DNA of 64,000 nt, taken from positions 251,698,219 through 251,762,218 of the forward strand of contig NC_057804.1 in the NCBI RefSeq assembly GCF_018294505.1, in the 5' to 3' direction. Positions 43,381 to 54,674 of this stretch are shown here, one piece after another. Under the pieces are notes generated by a model. That model did not search any database. It worked only from the letters and a program-made list of their open reading frames with translations, and was not told the DNA's origin. A program made the position numbers and the translations under genes. This DNA is from Triticum aestivum. Lineage: Eukaryota > Streptophyta > Magnoliopsida > Poales > Poaceae. The first letter of the stretch is position 1, and every line of letters starts with the position of its first letter.

Positions 43381-46300
43381 TGTCACACCCTGCTTTTCAT
43401 GGCACAACACTTAAGATGATAAATCATGATAAAATGTGGTTTGACAAAAACTTTTGCATTATTTGACTTTTTATTTTGAGTTGGTTTTCTCTTTGTGTTT
43501 TTCAAGTGCTCTTTAAAGTCAACACAACTCCACCTTCTATACTTCATCTCCTTGCCCCAAGCTTCTGCCCAATGATCATGCCATGTGTATAGAGAAACAT
43601 AGTATTTTCTTACAAAAATAATTTGGCCAAATAGTATTTTCAAAAATTAGTTTTTCAAAACCCCTGAGTTGAGGTTTGCACTACAAGTACTTGACTTGGG
43701 GTGTGAAAAATCATTCAGAAGGTATATTTGAATCCTATTAGATGTAGGACTCCCATAAACCACAAAAATATAATTTTAAAAGTTATTTTCCTATTTTATT
43801 TAAAAGCTTTTCCTTAAGGCCAGAAATGGTCTTTAATAGTGAAAAATCATTTTATTGTTTCAAAAATATTTGACAAAAACCTAGGGAAACTCAGTGGACA
43901 TATATTGTCCATATATAAGAGTTTCAACACATGGTAATGTTCAAAATATTGGTCAAATCCCTCAAAAACCCTTTCTGGATATTTCAAGCTTTTGAAATAT
44001 TACAAAGGAAATATTCTCCAAAAATTCCAAGAAAATTCTAGCATGTCACATATGACATGCTGGATGATCTTGACAGTATCATGTCATGGAGAATAGTATA
44101 ACCCCATGAAATCCCCTCAAAACCATTTATGTCCATTTTGAAGTTTGAGCAACTTTACATTGCCAAACATGTCCAAATGCTCTCATATCTTGTGAACATT
44201 ATCAAATGGTCTAATCATTCATCTAGACCAAATGGCAGAAGTTGGAGAAAATGTTATATTGATCAAAGTGCCCCAAAACCCTCTCTGACCAGAATCTAAT
44301 TTGAACAACTTTGTACTACCAACTTTCTCTCCTTGACCCCAACTTTGGTGAGCATATTCACATGACCAAATTAGGCCACTACACCAAGTGGTGCATCAAG
44401 AAGAAGTGATTTGCTCAACTAGATCTACACAAGTTCATTTCTGCTAATTTCTAGGGTTTACAAAAGTTGCATTGGCAACTTTGCCCAAATGGACTCAACC
44501 TTGGCGGAACCTATTATTATCTCATGCCATTCGACCATGTCAAGCCTCAAGACAAGAGGGGTTCATCTTCTTGCCCAAACTAGCAACAAACACCTTCTGC
44601 CATTTTACTAGAACCCCTGTTTTGACCACTTCCACTCTTCTCCATGGCCTCAACTTTTTACCACAACCCTTCCTAGTCCCCTTGCACCTCCAGTAGCAAT
44701 GGCAAATCCATAGCTCAATTATTGGAGGGGTAAAACCCCACTTTCTCTCTCTGGACAACCCATTTCCCTCTCTCCCTCAACCTCTCCCCTCTCCTACTGG
44801 CTGTCCAGGGCATCCAAGGCCCTCTCCCCTTTGTTTACTCCTCCCTAAACAACATAGACACAAGTGGCCGCGCCCTACAAGCCAAAGGCATGCCCTGGCA
44901 TGCAATTGGCGTGCTCCAGAGCACGCTACAGTGCACACCCGCACTGTAGCCGCCCCCTTCCAACCGCCTCCGGCCACCTCGGGCCTCCCCAGCACGCCCG
45001 ACGATGTGCATCGACGTCTGTGACACGCCACGCCTCTATCCCCCTCCTTCTTATCCCTCCTCTCGCCCCAGCTCGCACGCGCACCGGCCACCCGACAGCT
45101 CCAATGAGCAAACTCACACGCGCGATGCTCTGGCCCTTCCCCGCTATCTCTCTTCTCTCCCCTCGCCCTAGACCAACCCCACGAGCACCCCAGACACGCA
45201 CACGCGAGCCCCCGTTACCCCTGGCAACGGCAACAACCTCACCGGCGCACCCGTCCACGGTGCACCTTGCCCCCTTCTATTTAAGGCCACCCCGAGCCCC
45301 CTCTCTACTCCTTTGGCCCTCACTACCTCCCGTTCACCCCCTGGATCAACCCACTCCGCTCCTCACGCTCTCCATCCGCCACCATGGTCGGAGCCTTGCC
45401 GTCGGCCCCCTCCTAAATTCGCACCCAACACTCCTCCTCCTCCCCTCCTTTCTCCACTAGGCAAACCCCCTAACCAAAATGGAACCCCACACCACTTCTC
45501 CCTCTGCTCCGGTGCCCATAGCACCAATGCCGCCATCACCGCCGGCCTCTCCCGCCGCGGCCGACGCCCTACTCAACCCAGTGGCCCTGGGCGACCGTGC
45601 CACCCACAGTCGGATGCGGCCGGGTCCCCTGAGCACGCCGATGGGCGGAGCATCACCGGAGATGCCCTGCAGCACCGGCAAGCCGCCGTCGACACCGCCC
45701 CTGCCTCTGCCCTGTTCGAGCAGGAGGATGGGGATGAACCCGACGGGCGGGGCCCGCCTGTAAGCGACCTGGCAGCTGGGCCACACTGGCAACCCTCGCC
45801 CGCCTTCGACGTTGCCCTGTCGCCCGCGTGGCCGAGCCATTGGGCCGGCCCAGTGCGCTGCGGCGCTATGCTGCACCTGGTGCGCAGTATAGGTATAAAT
45901 CCCCCTCCTTTGTCTTTTTCTTTTTCCTGAAACTTATAAAATCTCCCAAATATTCATATTGCCTCCAAATTTGATGAATCAAACTTATAATGGCTCCATA
46001 AATCAAGCTCTATGTAATGGGCCACACTGGACATTTTTTTTGTTCTTGGTTTTTACTGGACCCTTTAAAAAGGTCATTTATCCACATAAGTCCACTTAAA
46101 AAATCCATATTATATTCATTTCAACTCCAAATCTAGTGAAACCAATTTCTAAATGTTTCTAAAATCATGCCTGATTTAATGGGTACTTTTACTCATTTTA
46201 TAAAAAGGCATTCTGTAGAAAACTTGCAGATCCATTAAATCCCTTATTTCCATCATATTGAAATGTTCAGAAATATCCACTAATCCAATCCCAATGAAAC

Positions 46301-47163
46301 CACTCTGGTTATTTTTCATATAACCAGGGATGTCCTAGAAAAGTAAACTTCATAATTTTTAGAGCACTTTTATTTTCTGCCTTGTTGAGTTGCTTATTAT
46401 GGTTGCTTTCGACGATAGTTGACGAAGTAGACGAAATGCTCGGGGTTGGACCAGAGATATTTGAAGACCTCGAAGACTTTGTTAAAATAGGCAAGCAGCC
46501 CTTTAACCATGTCTATGAAACCCTTTTTATGCATGTCATATAGCACCATATTGTTGTTGCAACGGAATCATGATGAGGTGGTAACCACTTTGATGGTTTG
46601 CCACCGTACTTCCTCGTTGATACTTGCATTGTGCATGACCCTACCTTCTTATGAGGGTTATGCCGGTGGGGGTAGATAGGATGCTAAAGTAGTGCTACGC
46701 AAAAAGGGAAGGGAATATGGATGGTGATGGAGACAAAGTATTTTCAAAAGACTTTTCGAAAACCCCACCGGGTGCCACTTATGCCCGGGGGAGATGATGA
46801 GTTGGTTAGCCACTTGATGACGAAGTGGTGTACCGAGGCAAGTGTGTGTTGTTTTCAAAACGGATTGGTTTAAGTTACGACCGTTATTCCAACCTTACAT
46901 GCGCAACCACTCTACCCTTGTATGGGAAAGGGCATTATTGATTACCTAGGTCGATACTAGCTTGGAGCCCGCATTACTAGTGACGGGGGAGAGTTGGTGC
47001 TCTCTTTCGGGACGGGGTCGTGCCAGGTAGGGCGGGCATGACTGTTTTTACAGGGCATCGGATACACCGTTGCGTCCCCTCTCGGATGTTATGATCTCGA
47101 GTGAGTCTCGTATGATGTACATCGTGAGGATACGAAACAACGAGTGGACTCCTTGATAGTGTC
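43381..47163 (+). repeat. 5' LTR of element G, first segment
   Basis: AT-rich U3-like part to about 44800, then a GC-rich, CpG-rich block (about 44830-45880) containing the TATA-like CTATTTAAG, then AT-rich again. Proline/arginine/serine-rich open frames on both strands of the GC-rich block (44864-45930) are compositional. The segment ends at the element H insertion site. Confidence 0.7.
45277..45285 (+). promoter_or_regulatory. TATA-like box in LTR of element G
   Basis: TCTATTTAAGG in a C-rich setting, followed by CT-rich sequence (CCCCTCTCTACTCC, CTCACGCTCTCC). It is the best candidate promoter of this LTR, about 1.9 kb in. Confidence 0.5.
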
Positions 47164-48496
47164 TGAAAGTGCTAGTTATCGACTAGAGGGGGGTGAATAG
47201 GCGATTTCTATCAAAATCTTCAAAACATGGAAGTTTCGAAGACAAACAATAGAAATGACCTAATTGATATGCAGTGGAAGATAAACTACAACAAGCAAGC
47301 CATAGTCAAGTATGCAATAGTGTTAACGTACGAAGACTAATAGCAGCTAGGTAGTAAGGATCAGGATGGAAGATAGTATGAAGCCAATCAACAATAGTAG
47401 TCAAGCAATGAAGTCAAACAGATAAGACAGATAAGCAATGACTTCACGAAGACAAACTCAAAGTAAAGGAGGGAAGGGATAGAACCAGTCACTTGTTGAA
47501 GACACAGGATTTGTTGGACCAGTTCCAGTTGCTGTGACAACTGTACGTCTGGTTAGGGAGGCTGAGATTCAACTCAGAAGACCGCGTCTTCACCTTATTC
47601 CCCTTGAGCTAAGGACACACAGTCCTCGCCCAATCACTCTGGTAAGTCTTCAAGGTAGACTTCCGAACCTTCACAGACTTCGTTCACCGGCAATCCACAA
47701 TGACTCTTGGATGCTCAGAACGCGACGCCTAACCGGCTGGAGGATACACAGTCCTCAAGTGTAATAAGTCTTCAGGTCACACAGACAGAAAGACTTCAGT
47801 GATGCCTAACACTCTTTGGCTCTGGGTGTTTGGGCTTTGTCCTCGCAAGGATTTCTCTCTCAAAGGCTTCGAGGTGGGTTGCTCTCAAAACGACAAAAGC
47901 CGTAAACTAACTCTGAGCAGCCACCAATTTATGGTGTAGGGGGTGGGCTATTTATAGCCACAAGGCAACCCGACCTGATATGTCCGAAATGACCCTGGGT
48001 CACTAAGGAACTGACACGTGTTCCAACGGTCAGATTTCAAACACACACGACAACTTTACTTGGGCTACAAGCAAAGCTGACTCATCCAGCTCTGGATAAG
48101 ATTTGCTCTCATTGTCTTCGCTCGAAGACATAGGATTTGGGTTGAGCATCACTTCAGTCACTCTGACTTTGTTCACTTGGACCCCACTTAACAGTACGGT
48201 GGTTCCTATGACTCAACAAAGAAGAAAAGGAAACAACGAAACAACTCAGTCTTCGCGCTCCATAGTCTTCACTCAATGTCTTCTCATGTCATAGTCTTCA
48301 GTGTGAATATCTTCACACACCACCATTGACTTCAATGTCTTCATACATTTTTAGGGGTCATCTCCGGTAGGTAAACCGAATCATCGAGGGACACTTCCTG
48401 CGTTATCCTGCAATTCTCACAAACGCATTAGTCCCTCAACCAACTTTGTCGTCAATACTCCAAAACCAACTAGGGGTGGCACTAGATGCACTTACA
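47164..48496 (-). repeat. 3' LTR of element H (1333 bp)
   Basis: Minus-strand TGTAAGTGCATCTAGTGCC starts at plus 48496; the end ...AACTAGCACTTTCA is at plus 47164. It differs from the 5' LTR by scattered substitutions and G-run length. The TATA box TATAAATAG is on the minus strand (plus 47948-47957). The LTR is unusually rich in GTCTTC/GAAGAC. Confidence 0.93.
47948..47957 (-). promoter_or_regulatory. TATA box of element H LTR
   Basis: Minus strand CTATAAATAG; the identical sequence is at plus 61007-61016 in the 5' LTR, where it would drive genomic RNA synthesis. Confidence 0.65.
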
Positions 48497-48999
48497 ATCT
48501 CCCCCTTTTTGGTTATTGATGACAAACTGGTTGAAGTTTTCAATGGGAAAGAAGTATGTGAAATTGTAAAGGATAGCGTATTGTCTTCATAAGTGGCAAG
48601 TGCTCCCCCTGAAGATGTGCATATAAATAATTTGCTTTTGGAAAGCAAATGCACATGGCAGGTTGTACTTGTGGAGATCCTCTTCAACTTATGAAGATAA
48701 TTCATCATGCACGAAATGATATAGCTAAGAGAATGACATGCATAATGGAAAAATGGGCGTCTGCAGAATGATCTAAGTGCGGAAGTTATCATCGCACGTG
48801 GAAACACAAATAAGTAGCAGACGACCATCAAGTTTAAGTGTTACAATTCAAAGAACGAAGTGTATCAAAAGCAAGAGTTGTAAGCACTAGGCAAAAATAT
48901 AAAGCAACCGCCCTTATGAACCCGCTTGAAGACTATCAACTCATATGCTTCTCCCCCTTTTGTCAGTAATGACCAAAAAGGCTTGAAGACATAGAACAT
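48497..48999 (-). other. 3' untranslated internal region of H with multiple PPTs
   Basis: Minus-strand purine tracts occur at the complement of plus 48497-48512 (CCAAAAAGGGGGAGAT, adjoining the LTR), 48602-48611 (CAGGGGGAGC) and 48951-48963 (AAAAGGGGGAGAAG, about 40 bp after the ORF2 stop). No coding sequence. The spacing parallels element B. Confidence 0.7.
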
Positions 49000-51900
49000 C
49001 TACTCATCCTCATGAGGAGTAGTTGAAGCAGCAGGGTTGTCATTGTCGTTTGGTGGTGCAGACGAACTTGGTGCAGTGTCGATGCGTGCAGAAGTAGGGG
49101 GTGGTGAAGTAGCATCGTCTTCATCATCGATCACATGGGCATTTACAGTTGCCGCGGAGAAAGAATAGTCAGTGTCTTCAAGAGATGGAGTTCTTCGTAG
49201 GATAGCATTCCATGGAGGAGTGGAGTCAAACTTGAATCTTTCAGTGAAGCCATCATCTTGAAGATCTGCTTCAGCACTGAGCAGGGTCAAACTCTTCCAT
49301 GATCGCTGACAAGTTTCGTGAGTGACAAATGCATTCTTGGTGGCAAGGTTTCGAATGCGATTTACATCCACCAAGAGGCTTTGCATCTGACGCTTGAGCC
49401 AAAAATGATGCTTATCCTGTTTCTGATGCAGAGCCACAAGAAGTTCTCGGTCATTGAGGACCCGAGAGTGCTTCTTTGGCCTTTGAGCAATTGTGCTCTC
49501 GGTAGCTTCAGTTGGCGCACGATGAGGCAGACGAGTATTTCCAGCCATTGGGTAGACACGCGTGACAGATTGGACTCCTTCCATAGGCTGAGTGAAGCTT
49601 TGATGTTCAGCATTTTGAAGACAAAGAGGCTTCTTGGCAGGTTCAGGATATATGGCTTCAACTGACATATCAACCTCTGGTAGGAAGATCACATGATTGC
49701 GAGCAGAGGGCTGATAGTTGACAGCAGAATGTTGCTTAATGAGGCGCATGACCCATGGAGCATAGAATTTCAGGCCAAAAAAGTCAGATCCAGATGCAGC
49801 CAGTTGCCTGATGAAGAAATCTTGCGCATTGAAGCTGATGCCATTGAGGATGTAAAAGACCAATGTCTTCATGGCTCCTTCAAGTTTTGCAGCTGATGAA
49901 TGTCCTTTGATAGGCCATAGAGTCTGCCTGATGATGTGATATATGGTGCGTGGCAGATACTCCAGGACATCAACAAAGATCTCCTTTGGGTATTCAGCGT
50001 CATGAGGCAATGGCTTCATCATGCTCAACATCTGGCTCATATTGGGTTCAGGCTTATGGAAGATGCTCTCCAGTGCATTGCGGTGGTTTTGACAACCAAG
50101 TTCATATAGCTCTCCGGGAGTGGATAGGCCTGTAAGCTCAATGATGTCAAGAGCTTTGGCTTCATGATGAACATTTCCTGTCATCCACTCGAGAACCCAT
50201 GTCTTAGTATCTCTGTTATAACCGCGAATGTGGAGCGTAGCATAGAATTGAAGCAATAGCTCTTCATTCCAATGTTCTTTGTCTGTCACAAAGCTGAGCA
50301 GACCAGCATCACGAAAACAGTCTAGTGCTTCTTCTAAGAAGGGCAGTCCAACAATGGCTTCAGTGTCGAGGCGCATATGAGGGAAAATGCCCCCTTGATC
50401 ATACAGAACACAGGAGTAATAGCTTCGCTGCTGATGACCCCAGAACCGATCTGATGATATTCTTGGCTTTGTATAGGGGTTCTTTGAGCTATCAAAGAAT
50501 GTGTTGTGGCTTTTGAAGCCATTTGCATTGAAGGACCCGACAGATGTGGCAGTACCTGGAAACCTTGGCAGTCTTGGCTTTGGCTTCTGGACCTGAGGCC
50601 TATGCTCAATGTGATAGTCAAATTGAGGACCAGAGACAGTAGGCGGAGGGACCAGAACGGGCCATCTTACTGTGATTAGCCAGCCATGGTTGTATGCTTG
50701 CTCGATTGTATAGGGCCTTGGTGGCGGAACAGGAGCAGTGGCAGCAACAGTGGCTTCGGGCTGCACAACAGAAGCTTCAGGAGCATTTTCAGCATTGACT
50801 TCTGGTACAGTGCTTGGGACAGGCTCCACATTAGCTTTAGCCATGACTATGTCATGGGCTTCATTGGTGTTGATGGTGGCAGCCTCAAGGTTTTCAACCT
50901 CCACTTGGTGAGCTGGAGGGACAGGCACAGACACGTTCACTTCATGAATAGCTTCTTCAGGAATGGGGGGAGTAGGGACACGTTCTTCTTGACATTCTTC
51001 ATCGGCTGATGCAGCCAGATGGTCTTCAGCAGCTGGGGCTTCAGACACGGAGACATTCACAGTTGGAGTGGCTTCTGAAAACACTTGACGTGCAACAGGT
51101 TGATGGTGCACTTCTCCTTCTGGAACGCTCGGAAGAGGGACTTGAGGCCTTGGTCCTTTGCGAAGCCTTTGTAATACAGGCAACGCCTTTGGAGATGGAG
51201 TGGGCAGGTCCTCATCCTCTTCAACTTGCACGGATGGTGTGACTTGTTGTTGTTGGGGAGTACTGGGGGAGTCTTGTTGCGGGTGATCAGCCCATGAAGC
51301 ATCCTGAGAAATTGGCGTCAGAGGACGACCAATGCTGATGATTTCGCTGTTCGTACGAACAAGCGATGATACCACATTGTATTCAATTTGAGGAAGAACT
51401 TCATCATCTTCAACATTGTCATGATGACCAATGTCTTTAGCAGTGATGGGATCAACTGCTGGAATCTCTTCAGCTTCAGGAGCCTCTGTGGAAGCAGGCT
51501 CATGAACAGTCATTCGTAGTTCTTGGGTAGCGGATGTAGGATGAACCACTAAGATGGGTTCAACAACAAGGGGCTCTATGGGAGCAACCCGATTTTTCTT
51601 GGTCTTGCGCTTCTTCTTGGAGGGAGCAGCATCAGAGGCTTCTGAGGTTTTCCGTTTCTTGGCTTCAGCCTCTGCAGCCCTCGTCTTCTTCTGTTCTGAA
51701 GCGGTTGACGTGACTTTTGGCTTCGAGCCAATCATGCTGCTTGGGAAGACAATGCGAGGTTCATCTTGCCTTGAAGGTGCAGATTGGACAGTCGATTTCT
51801 TCTTCTTTGCAGCCATCCTGGGGTCGACGCCAGGATGACCAAGAGCCTTGCGCTTCTCAGCCTCATTGTAGGCAAGCACACACTTGTCAGCCAGATTTTT

Positions 51901-53121
51901 CATGCGCTCTCTGGAGCCTCGAGCTTCTTCACGCTTCTTGTGAAAGGCTTCTTTGAGCTCGTGCAGCATGATCTTGAAGTTCTTGACATCTTGCACGTTG
52001 AGCGTGGCCACATGCTTCTTGAACTGAGCCTTTTCATAGTCAATCTTGTGCTTCAGTTCGACGATGCGCTGAGCAATAGCTAGCTCAGAAGCAATGGCGC
52101 CATTGAAGGCGACACTGAGGCCAATTGGAAGTTGCAGATCATCAAAGCTGAGATTTAGTGTGTCAAACCACTCATCAATGAAGTTATGGATGATTGCCAT
52201 GTCAAATAGAGGCAAGTTGTTGAAGATCTCTGCTTCTTCCTTGCTCTTGATCAGTTGCTCAAGAGCATCATCTGCAAGATCGTCATCGCTGGACAGATCA
52301 ATGTGCTCTTCACGTAGAATGGCTGCAGGAGTCAGAGTCTGATCAGTACTCTTGATGATTTTCTTTTTCTTCTCCGTCTTCTTGGAGATGCGTGAAAGAT
52401 CTTTAGACTGCACACTGTCTTCAGGAGGTGCAGTGGCCAGTGGCTTCACACGAGAAGCTTTTGGAGGTGCAGCTGATGTTGAAGCCTTAATTTTCTTTGG
52501 CTTCTGCGGCCTTAGAGGAGGAGCTGGGGCTTCATCAGAATCAGCATCGTTGTCAGAATGATCCACTTTGGCACCTTGCACCAAGATGTATGAGATGAGG
52601 CCATCGAGGTTTGCAAAGGGGCCAATTCTATTTTCTTCAGCTTCACGTGTGCCATCAGCACGGGGAGCAGAGGGACCAGGATTGAAGTCTAATCCCCATG
52701 ACTTCTTGTTTTCCTTTGCCGAAGCCTTAGCATACTGGAAGTTGTGCTTGAAGATATTGTCGTCACGATACCAGAGCAATGATGATGGGTTGACATCTTC
52801 AGGCTGTGGTCCACGGACCATGCAAGGATAGAATTCTTGCGCAATGGCTTCAACTTTGTTCTTGGGGGGAAGGCCTCGATATAGAATATCACCCCAAGGA
52901 CTCTTGATAGCATTCTTCTCAGCGTACTCCTGGGTCACGAACTTATATTTAAACCATTGTTCAGCCCAATAGCGTCGAATCCATTGGATTCGAGTCTTGC
53001 GCTGATTATAATCCTCTTCAGGATCTGTTTTGTAGATTTCTGCAAGATCATCAGGCAGATCCTTTGAAGTTCCCCCACGACGCTGTCTGCCACCCTTCCT
53101 TACTGATTTTTCTGCAGCCAT
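49000..53121 (-). CDS. ORF2 of element H: ~1373-residue env-position protein, uninterrupted
   Basis: Open from plus 53277 to the stop at 49000. I prefer the ATG at 53121 (MAAEKSVRKGGRQRRGG), since the preceding 52 codons lack the composition of the rest. The N-terminal ~100 residues are basic, with PEEDYNQRKTRIQWIRRYWAEQW. Residues about 250-520 are charged and helical with coiled-coil potential and a strong basic cluster (near 485-510, KKRKT...KKKRKTKKNR) that looks like a bipartite nuclear signal. Residues about 520-850 are proline/valine/glutamate-rich and low complexity. A conserved core near 890-1100 contains FWGHQQRSYYSCVLY, WNEELLLQFYATLH and WMTGN, aligning with ORF2 of element B. The C-terminus is acidic and serine/proline-rich. 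No signal peptide or membrane helix is apparent, so envelope function is doubtful. It resembles the putative plant transposon protein domain family; function unknown. Confidence 0.75.
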   Translation of the reverse strand: MAAEKSVRKGGRQRRGGTSKDLPDDLAEIYKTDPEEDYNQRKTRIQWIRRYWAEQWFKYKFVTQEYAEKNAIKSPWGDILYRGLPPKNKVEAIAQEFYPCMVRGPQPEDVNPSSLLWYRDDNIFKHNFQYAKASAKENKKSWGLDFNPGPSAPRADGTREAEENRIGPFANLDGLISYILVQGAKVDHSDNDADSDEAPAPPLRPQKPKKIKASTSAAPPKASRVKPLATAPPEDSVQSKDLSRISKKTEKKKKIIKSTDQTLTPAAILREEHIDLSSDDDLADDALEQLIKSKEEAEIFNNLPLFDMAIIHNFIDEWFDTLNLSFDDLQLPIGLSVAFNGAIASELAIAQRIVELKHKIDYEKAQFKKHVATLNVQDVKNFKIMLHELKEAFHKKREEARGSRERMKNLADKCVLAYNEAEKRKALGHPGVDPRMAAKKKKSTVQSAPSRQDEPRIVFPSSMIGSKPKVTSTASEQKKTRAAEAEAKKRKTSEASDAAPSKKKRKTKKNRVAPIEPLVVEPILVVHPTSATQELRMTVHEPASTEAPEAEEIPAVDPITAKDIGHHDNVEDDEVLPQIEYNVVSSLVRTNSEIISIGRPLTPISQDASWADHPQQDSPSTPQQQQVTPSVQVEEDEDLPTPSPKALPVLQRLRKGPRPQVPLPSVPEGEVHHQPVARQVFSEATPTVNVSVSEAPAAEDHLAASADEECQEERVPTPPIPEEAIHEVNVSVPVPPAHQVEVENLEAATINTNEAHDIVMAKANVEPVPSTVPEVNAENAPEASVVQPEATVAATAPVPPPRPYTIEQAYNHGWLITVRWPVLVPPPTVSGPQFDYHIEHRPQVQKPKPRLPRFPGTATSVGSFNANGFKSHNTFFDSSKNPYTKPRISSDRFWGHQQRSYYSCVLYDQGGIFPHMRLDTEAIVGLPFLEEALDCFRDAGLLSFVTDKEHWNEELLLQFYATLHIRGYNRDTKTWVLEWMTGNVHHEAKALDIIELTGLSTPGELYELGCQNHRNALESIFHKPEPNMSQMLSMMKPLPHDAEYPKEIFVDVLEYLPRTIYHIIRQTLWPIKGHSSAAKLEGAMKTLVFYILNGISFNAQDFFIRQLAASGSDFFGLKFYAPWVMRLIKQHSAVNYQPSARNHVIFLPEVDMSVEAIYPEPAKKPLCLQNAEHQSFTQPMEGVQSVTRVYPMAGNTRLPHRAPTEATESTIAQRPKKHSRVLNDRELLVALHQKQDKHHFWLKRQMQSLLVDVNRIRNLATKNAFVTHETCQRSWKSLTLLSAEADLQDDGFTERFKFDSTPPWNAILRRTPSLEDTDYSFSAATVNAHVIDDEDDATSPPPTSARIDTAPSSSAPPNDNDNPAASTTPHEDE

Positions 53122-53850
53122 GAACTTCAGACTGAATGGTTTCAACAGGTTCAAAGGCTTCAAAGGCTTTCGCTTGCTGGTCAGACAGGAACTGGCTTCG
53201 GGAGATTCAATGTGTTGCAGTAAGAATTCTGCAAATGAATGAAGACTATGAGAACCTAGGGATTCTCCCACGGACATGTACCTGTCACAGCATTAGAGAT
53301 GCGAGGGAAGGGGAAGAGGTCATATGCATTCTCAGAAGATTTTGAAGATAAAATCAATTTGAAGACATTGACCTCATGTTGCAAAGACATTCACTTATAT
53401 GTTGAGAGTCGGTTCCAGATTTGTACGAATTCGTGAATAAGTACAAGTGAGGAATCTAACTAGATGTGAAGCTTAAGTGAATATACTAGGCAGTATGAGA
53501 TGCAGACAGAATAGATCTAACTTTGTATAGACAGAAACCAATTTTGGTAAATTGGATGAATCATTGAGGATCAAAAAGCTGGTAAAAATAGAGTTATATT
53601 TACCACACGAAGAACTGCTAGATGGGATGAATAGGAGACCGAGCAGTTCAATCCACCGTGCCCTAACTTGGCGACGGAGGACAGCTACGGCGGCGGCGGA
53701 GAGGACGATGCCCGCGGCCGGCGTGAGGACGGCGTCGGAGAAGTCGCGGCAGCTAAGCGCTTCGTCGCCGGCGTCGTCAAGAGCTAGCAGTGGCGCTAGG
53801 GTTTTGACGAGGTGGAGAGGTGGAAGAAGGTTTTCTTGACCGCAGGGGAC
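53122..53850 (-). other. Leader region of ORF2 in element H
   Basis: Between the TATA box and the preferred ATG lies about 0.7 kb on the minus strand. It begins with a plant-like leader (CCACCTCTCCACCTCG, AAACCCTAGCGCC, GCCGCCGCCG) and turns AT-rich after about plus 53620. A GGTAAATATAAC near plus 53600 and a CATTTGCAG near plus 53236 could serve as donor and acceptor of a 5'-UTR intron; this is inferred from splice-like words only. Confidence 0.4.
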
Positions 53851-53853
53851 ACG

Positions 53854-53863
53854 TATTTATAAG
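53854..53863 (-). promoter_or_regulatory. Putative internal TATA box upstream of ORF2 in element H
   Basis: Minus strand CTTATAAATA followed by CGTGTCCCCTGCGG and a CT-rich, then GC-rich leader. It lies about 730 bp upstream of the preferred ORF2 start and about 1.2 kb downstream of the pol stop. Element B has a TATA box in the equivalent interval. Confidence 0.48.
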
Positions 53864-54240
53864 TAGGTGTGCGGCACAGCGCAATTATGCAGGTGCCCCT
53901 ATCTGTTCACATCCGTGGGACACGTGGCAAGCATGCAACATACTCAGAGTTGTCCCACGTTCCCACGCCCGCCAAGTTTGTCGGATGGTCGTTCCGGCTT
54001 CTCCGGATTTCGACCATAAAGATGAATCATTTAAAGAGGACTTGATGTTCGTCTCTGTGTCTTCTGCTGACAAGGATGCAGAGAAGACATTCGACAGTTT
54101 CAACAGAATGCATATGATTTGGACAGATAAAGTTTGAGATAGTAAGCGTAGAGAGATTAGGGTTCGATCACATTCACTTAGTTCAAAAGATTCAACAATG
54201 AAGACATAGCTATAAGTGAATGCTGTAGAGGACAGAAACT

Positions 54241-54241
<1 letters not shown>

Positions 54242-54300
<59 letters not shown>
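54242..54300. repeat. (CA)n(TA)n microsatellite
   Basis: About 21 CA units (54243-54286) are followed by about 7 TA units. It lies in the pol-ORF2 spacer of element H, abutting one end of a MITE. Confidence 0.95.
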
Positions 54301-54674
54301 GGACAAATTATATCTACCACCAGTGGTAGTTACCACCACTTGCGTTTGGTATGTTGTATGTAGTATCTGTAAAAACCGAGAGTATGTACATGTAGTATGT
54401 AGTATATAACGATGTTTAGGTAGTATATATACTACTTTTTTGGTAGTATGTACCATATTTTAAGCATGCTCTTTTTTACATACAAATATGTACGTATTTC
54501 ATGAATATAACAAAAACTATGGGCTCATATGCAACTTTTTCATGTAACTTGCGTTCAAATATCTTAGATATAGTATATAAACATATTTAGAGTGATAAAG
54601 TAGTATATATAGTACCACATGATAGTATATGAGACATGTGGGGTAACTACCACTAGGTGGTAGGATGTATTTTT

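Noticed and set aside
44864..45930. Proline/serine/arginine-rich frames up to ~205 codons on both strands
   Set aside because: They sit in the GC-rich promoter/leader part of the LTR of element G, overlap each other in several frames and show no conserved motif.
49318..52831. Plus-strand frames (about 60-115 codons) opposite ORF2 of element H
   Set aside because: They are antisense shadows of the 1373-codon frame and show no independent support.
49000..53277. Interpretation of the 1425-codon open frame as a host gene
   Set aside because: It is inside the TSD-bounded element H, in sense orientation at the env position, and has a homologue at the same position in element B.
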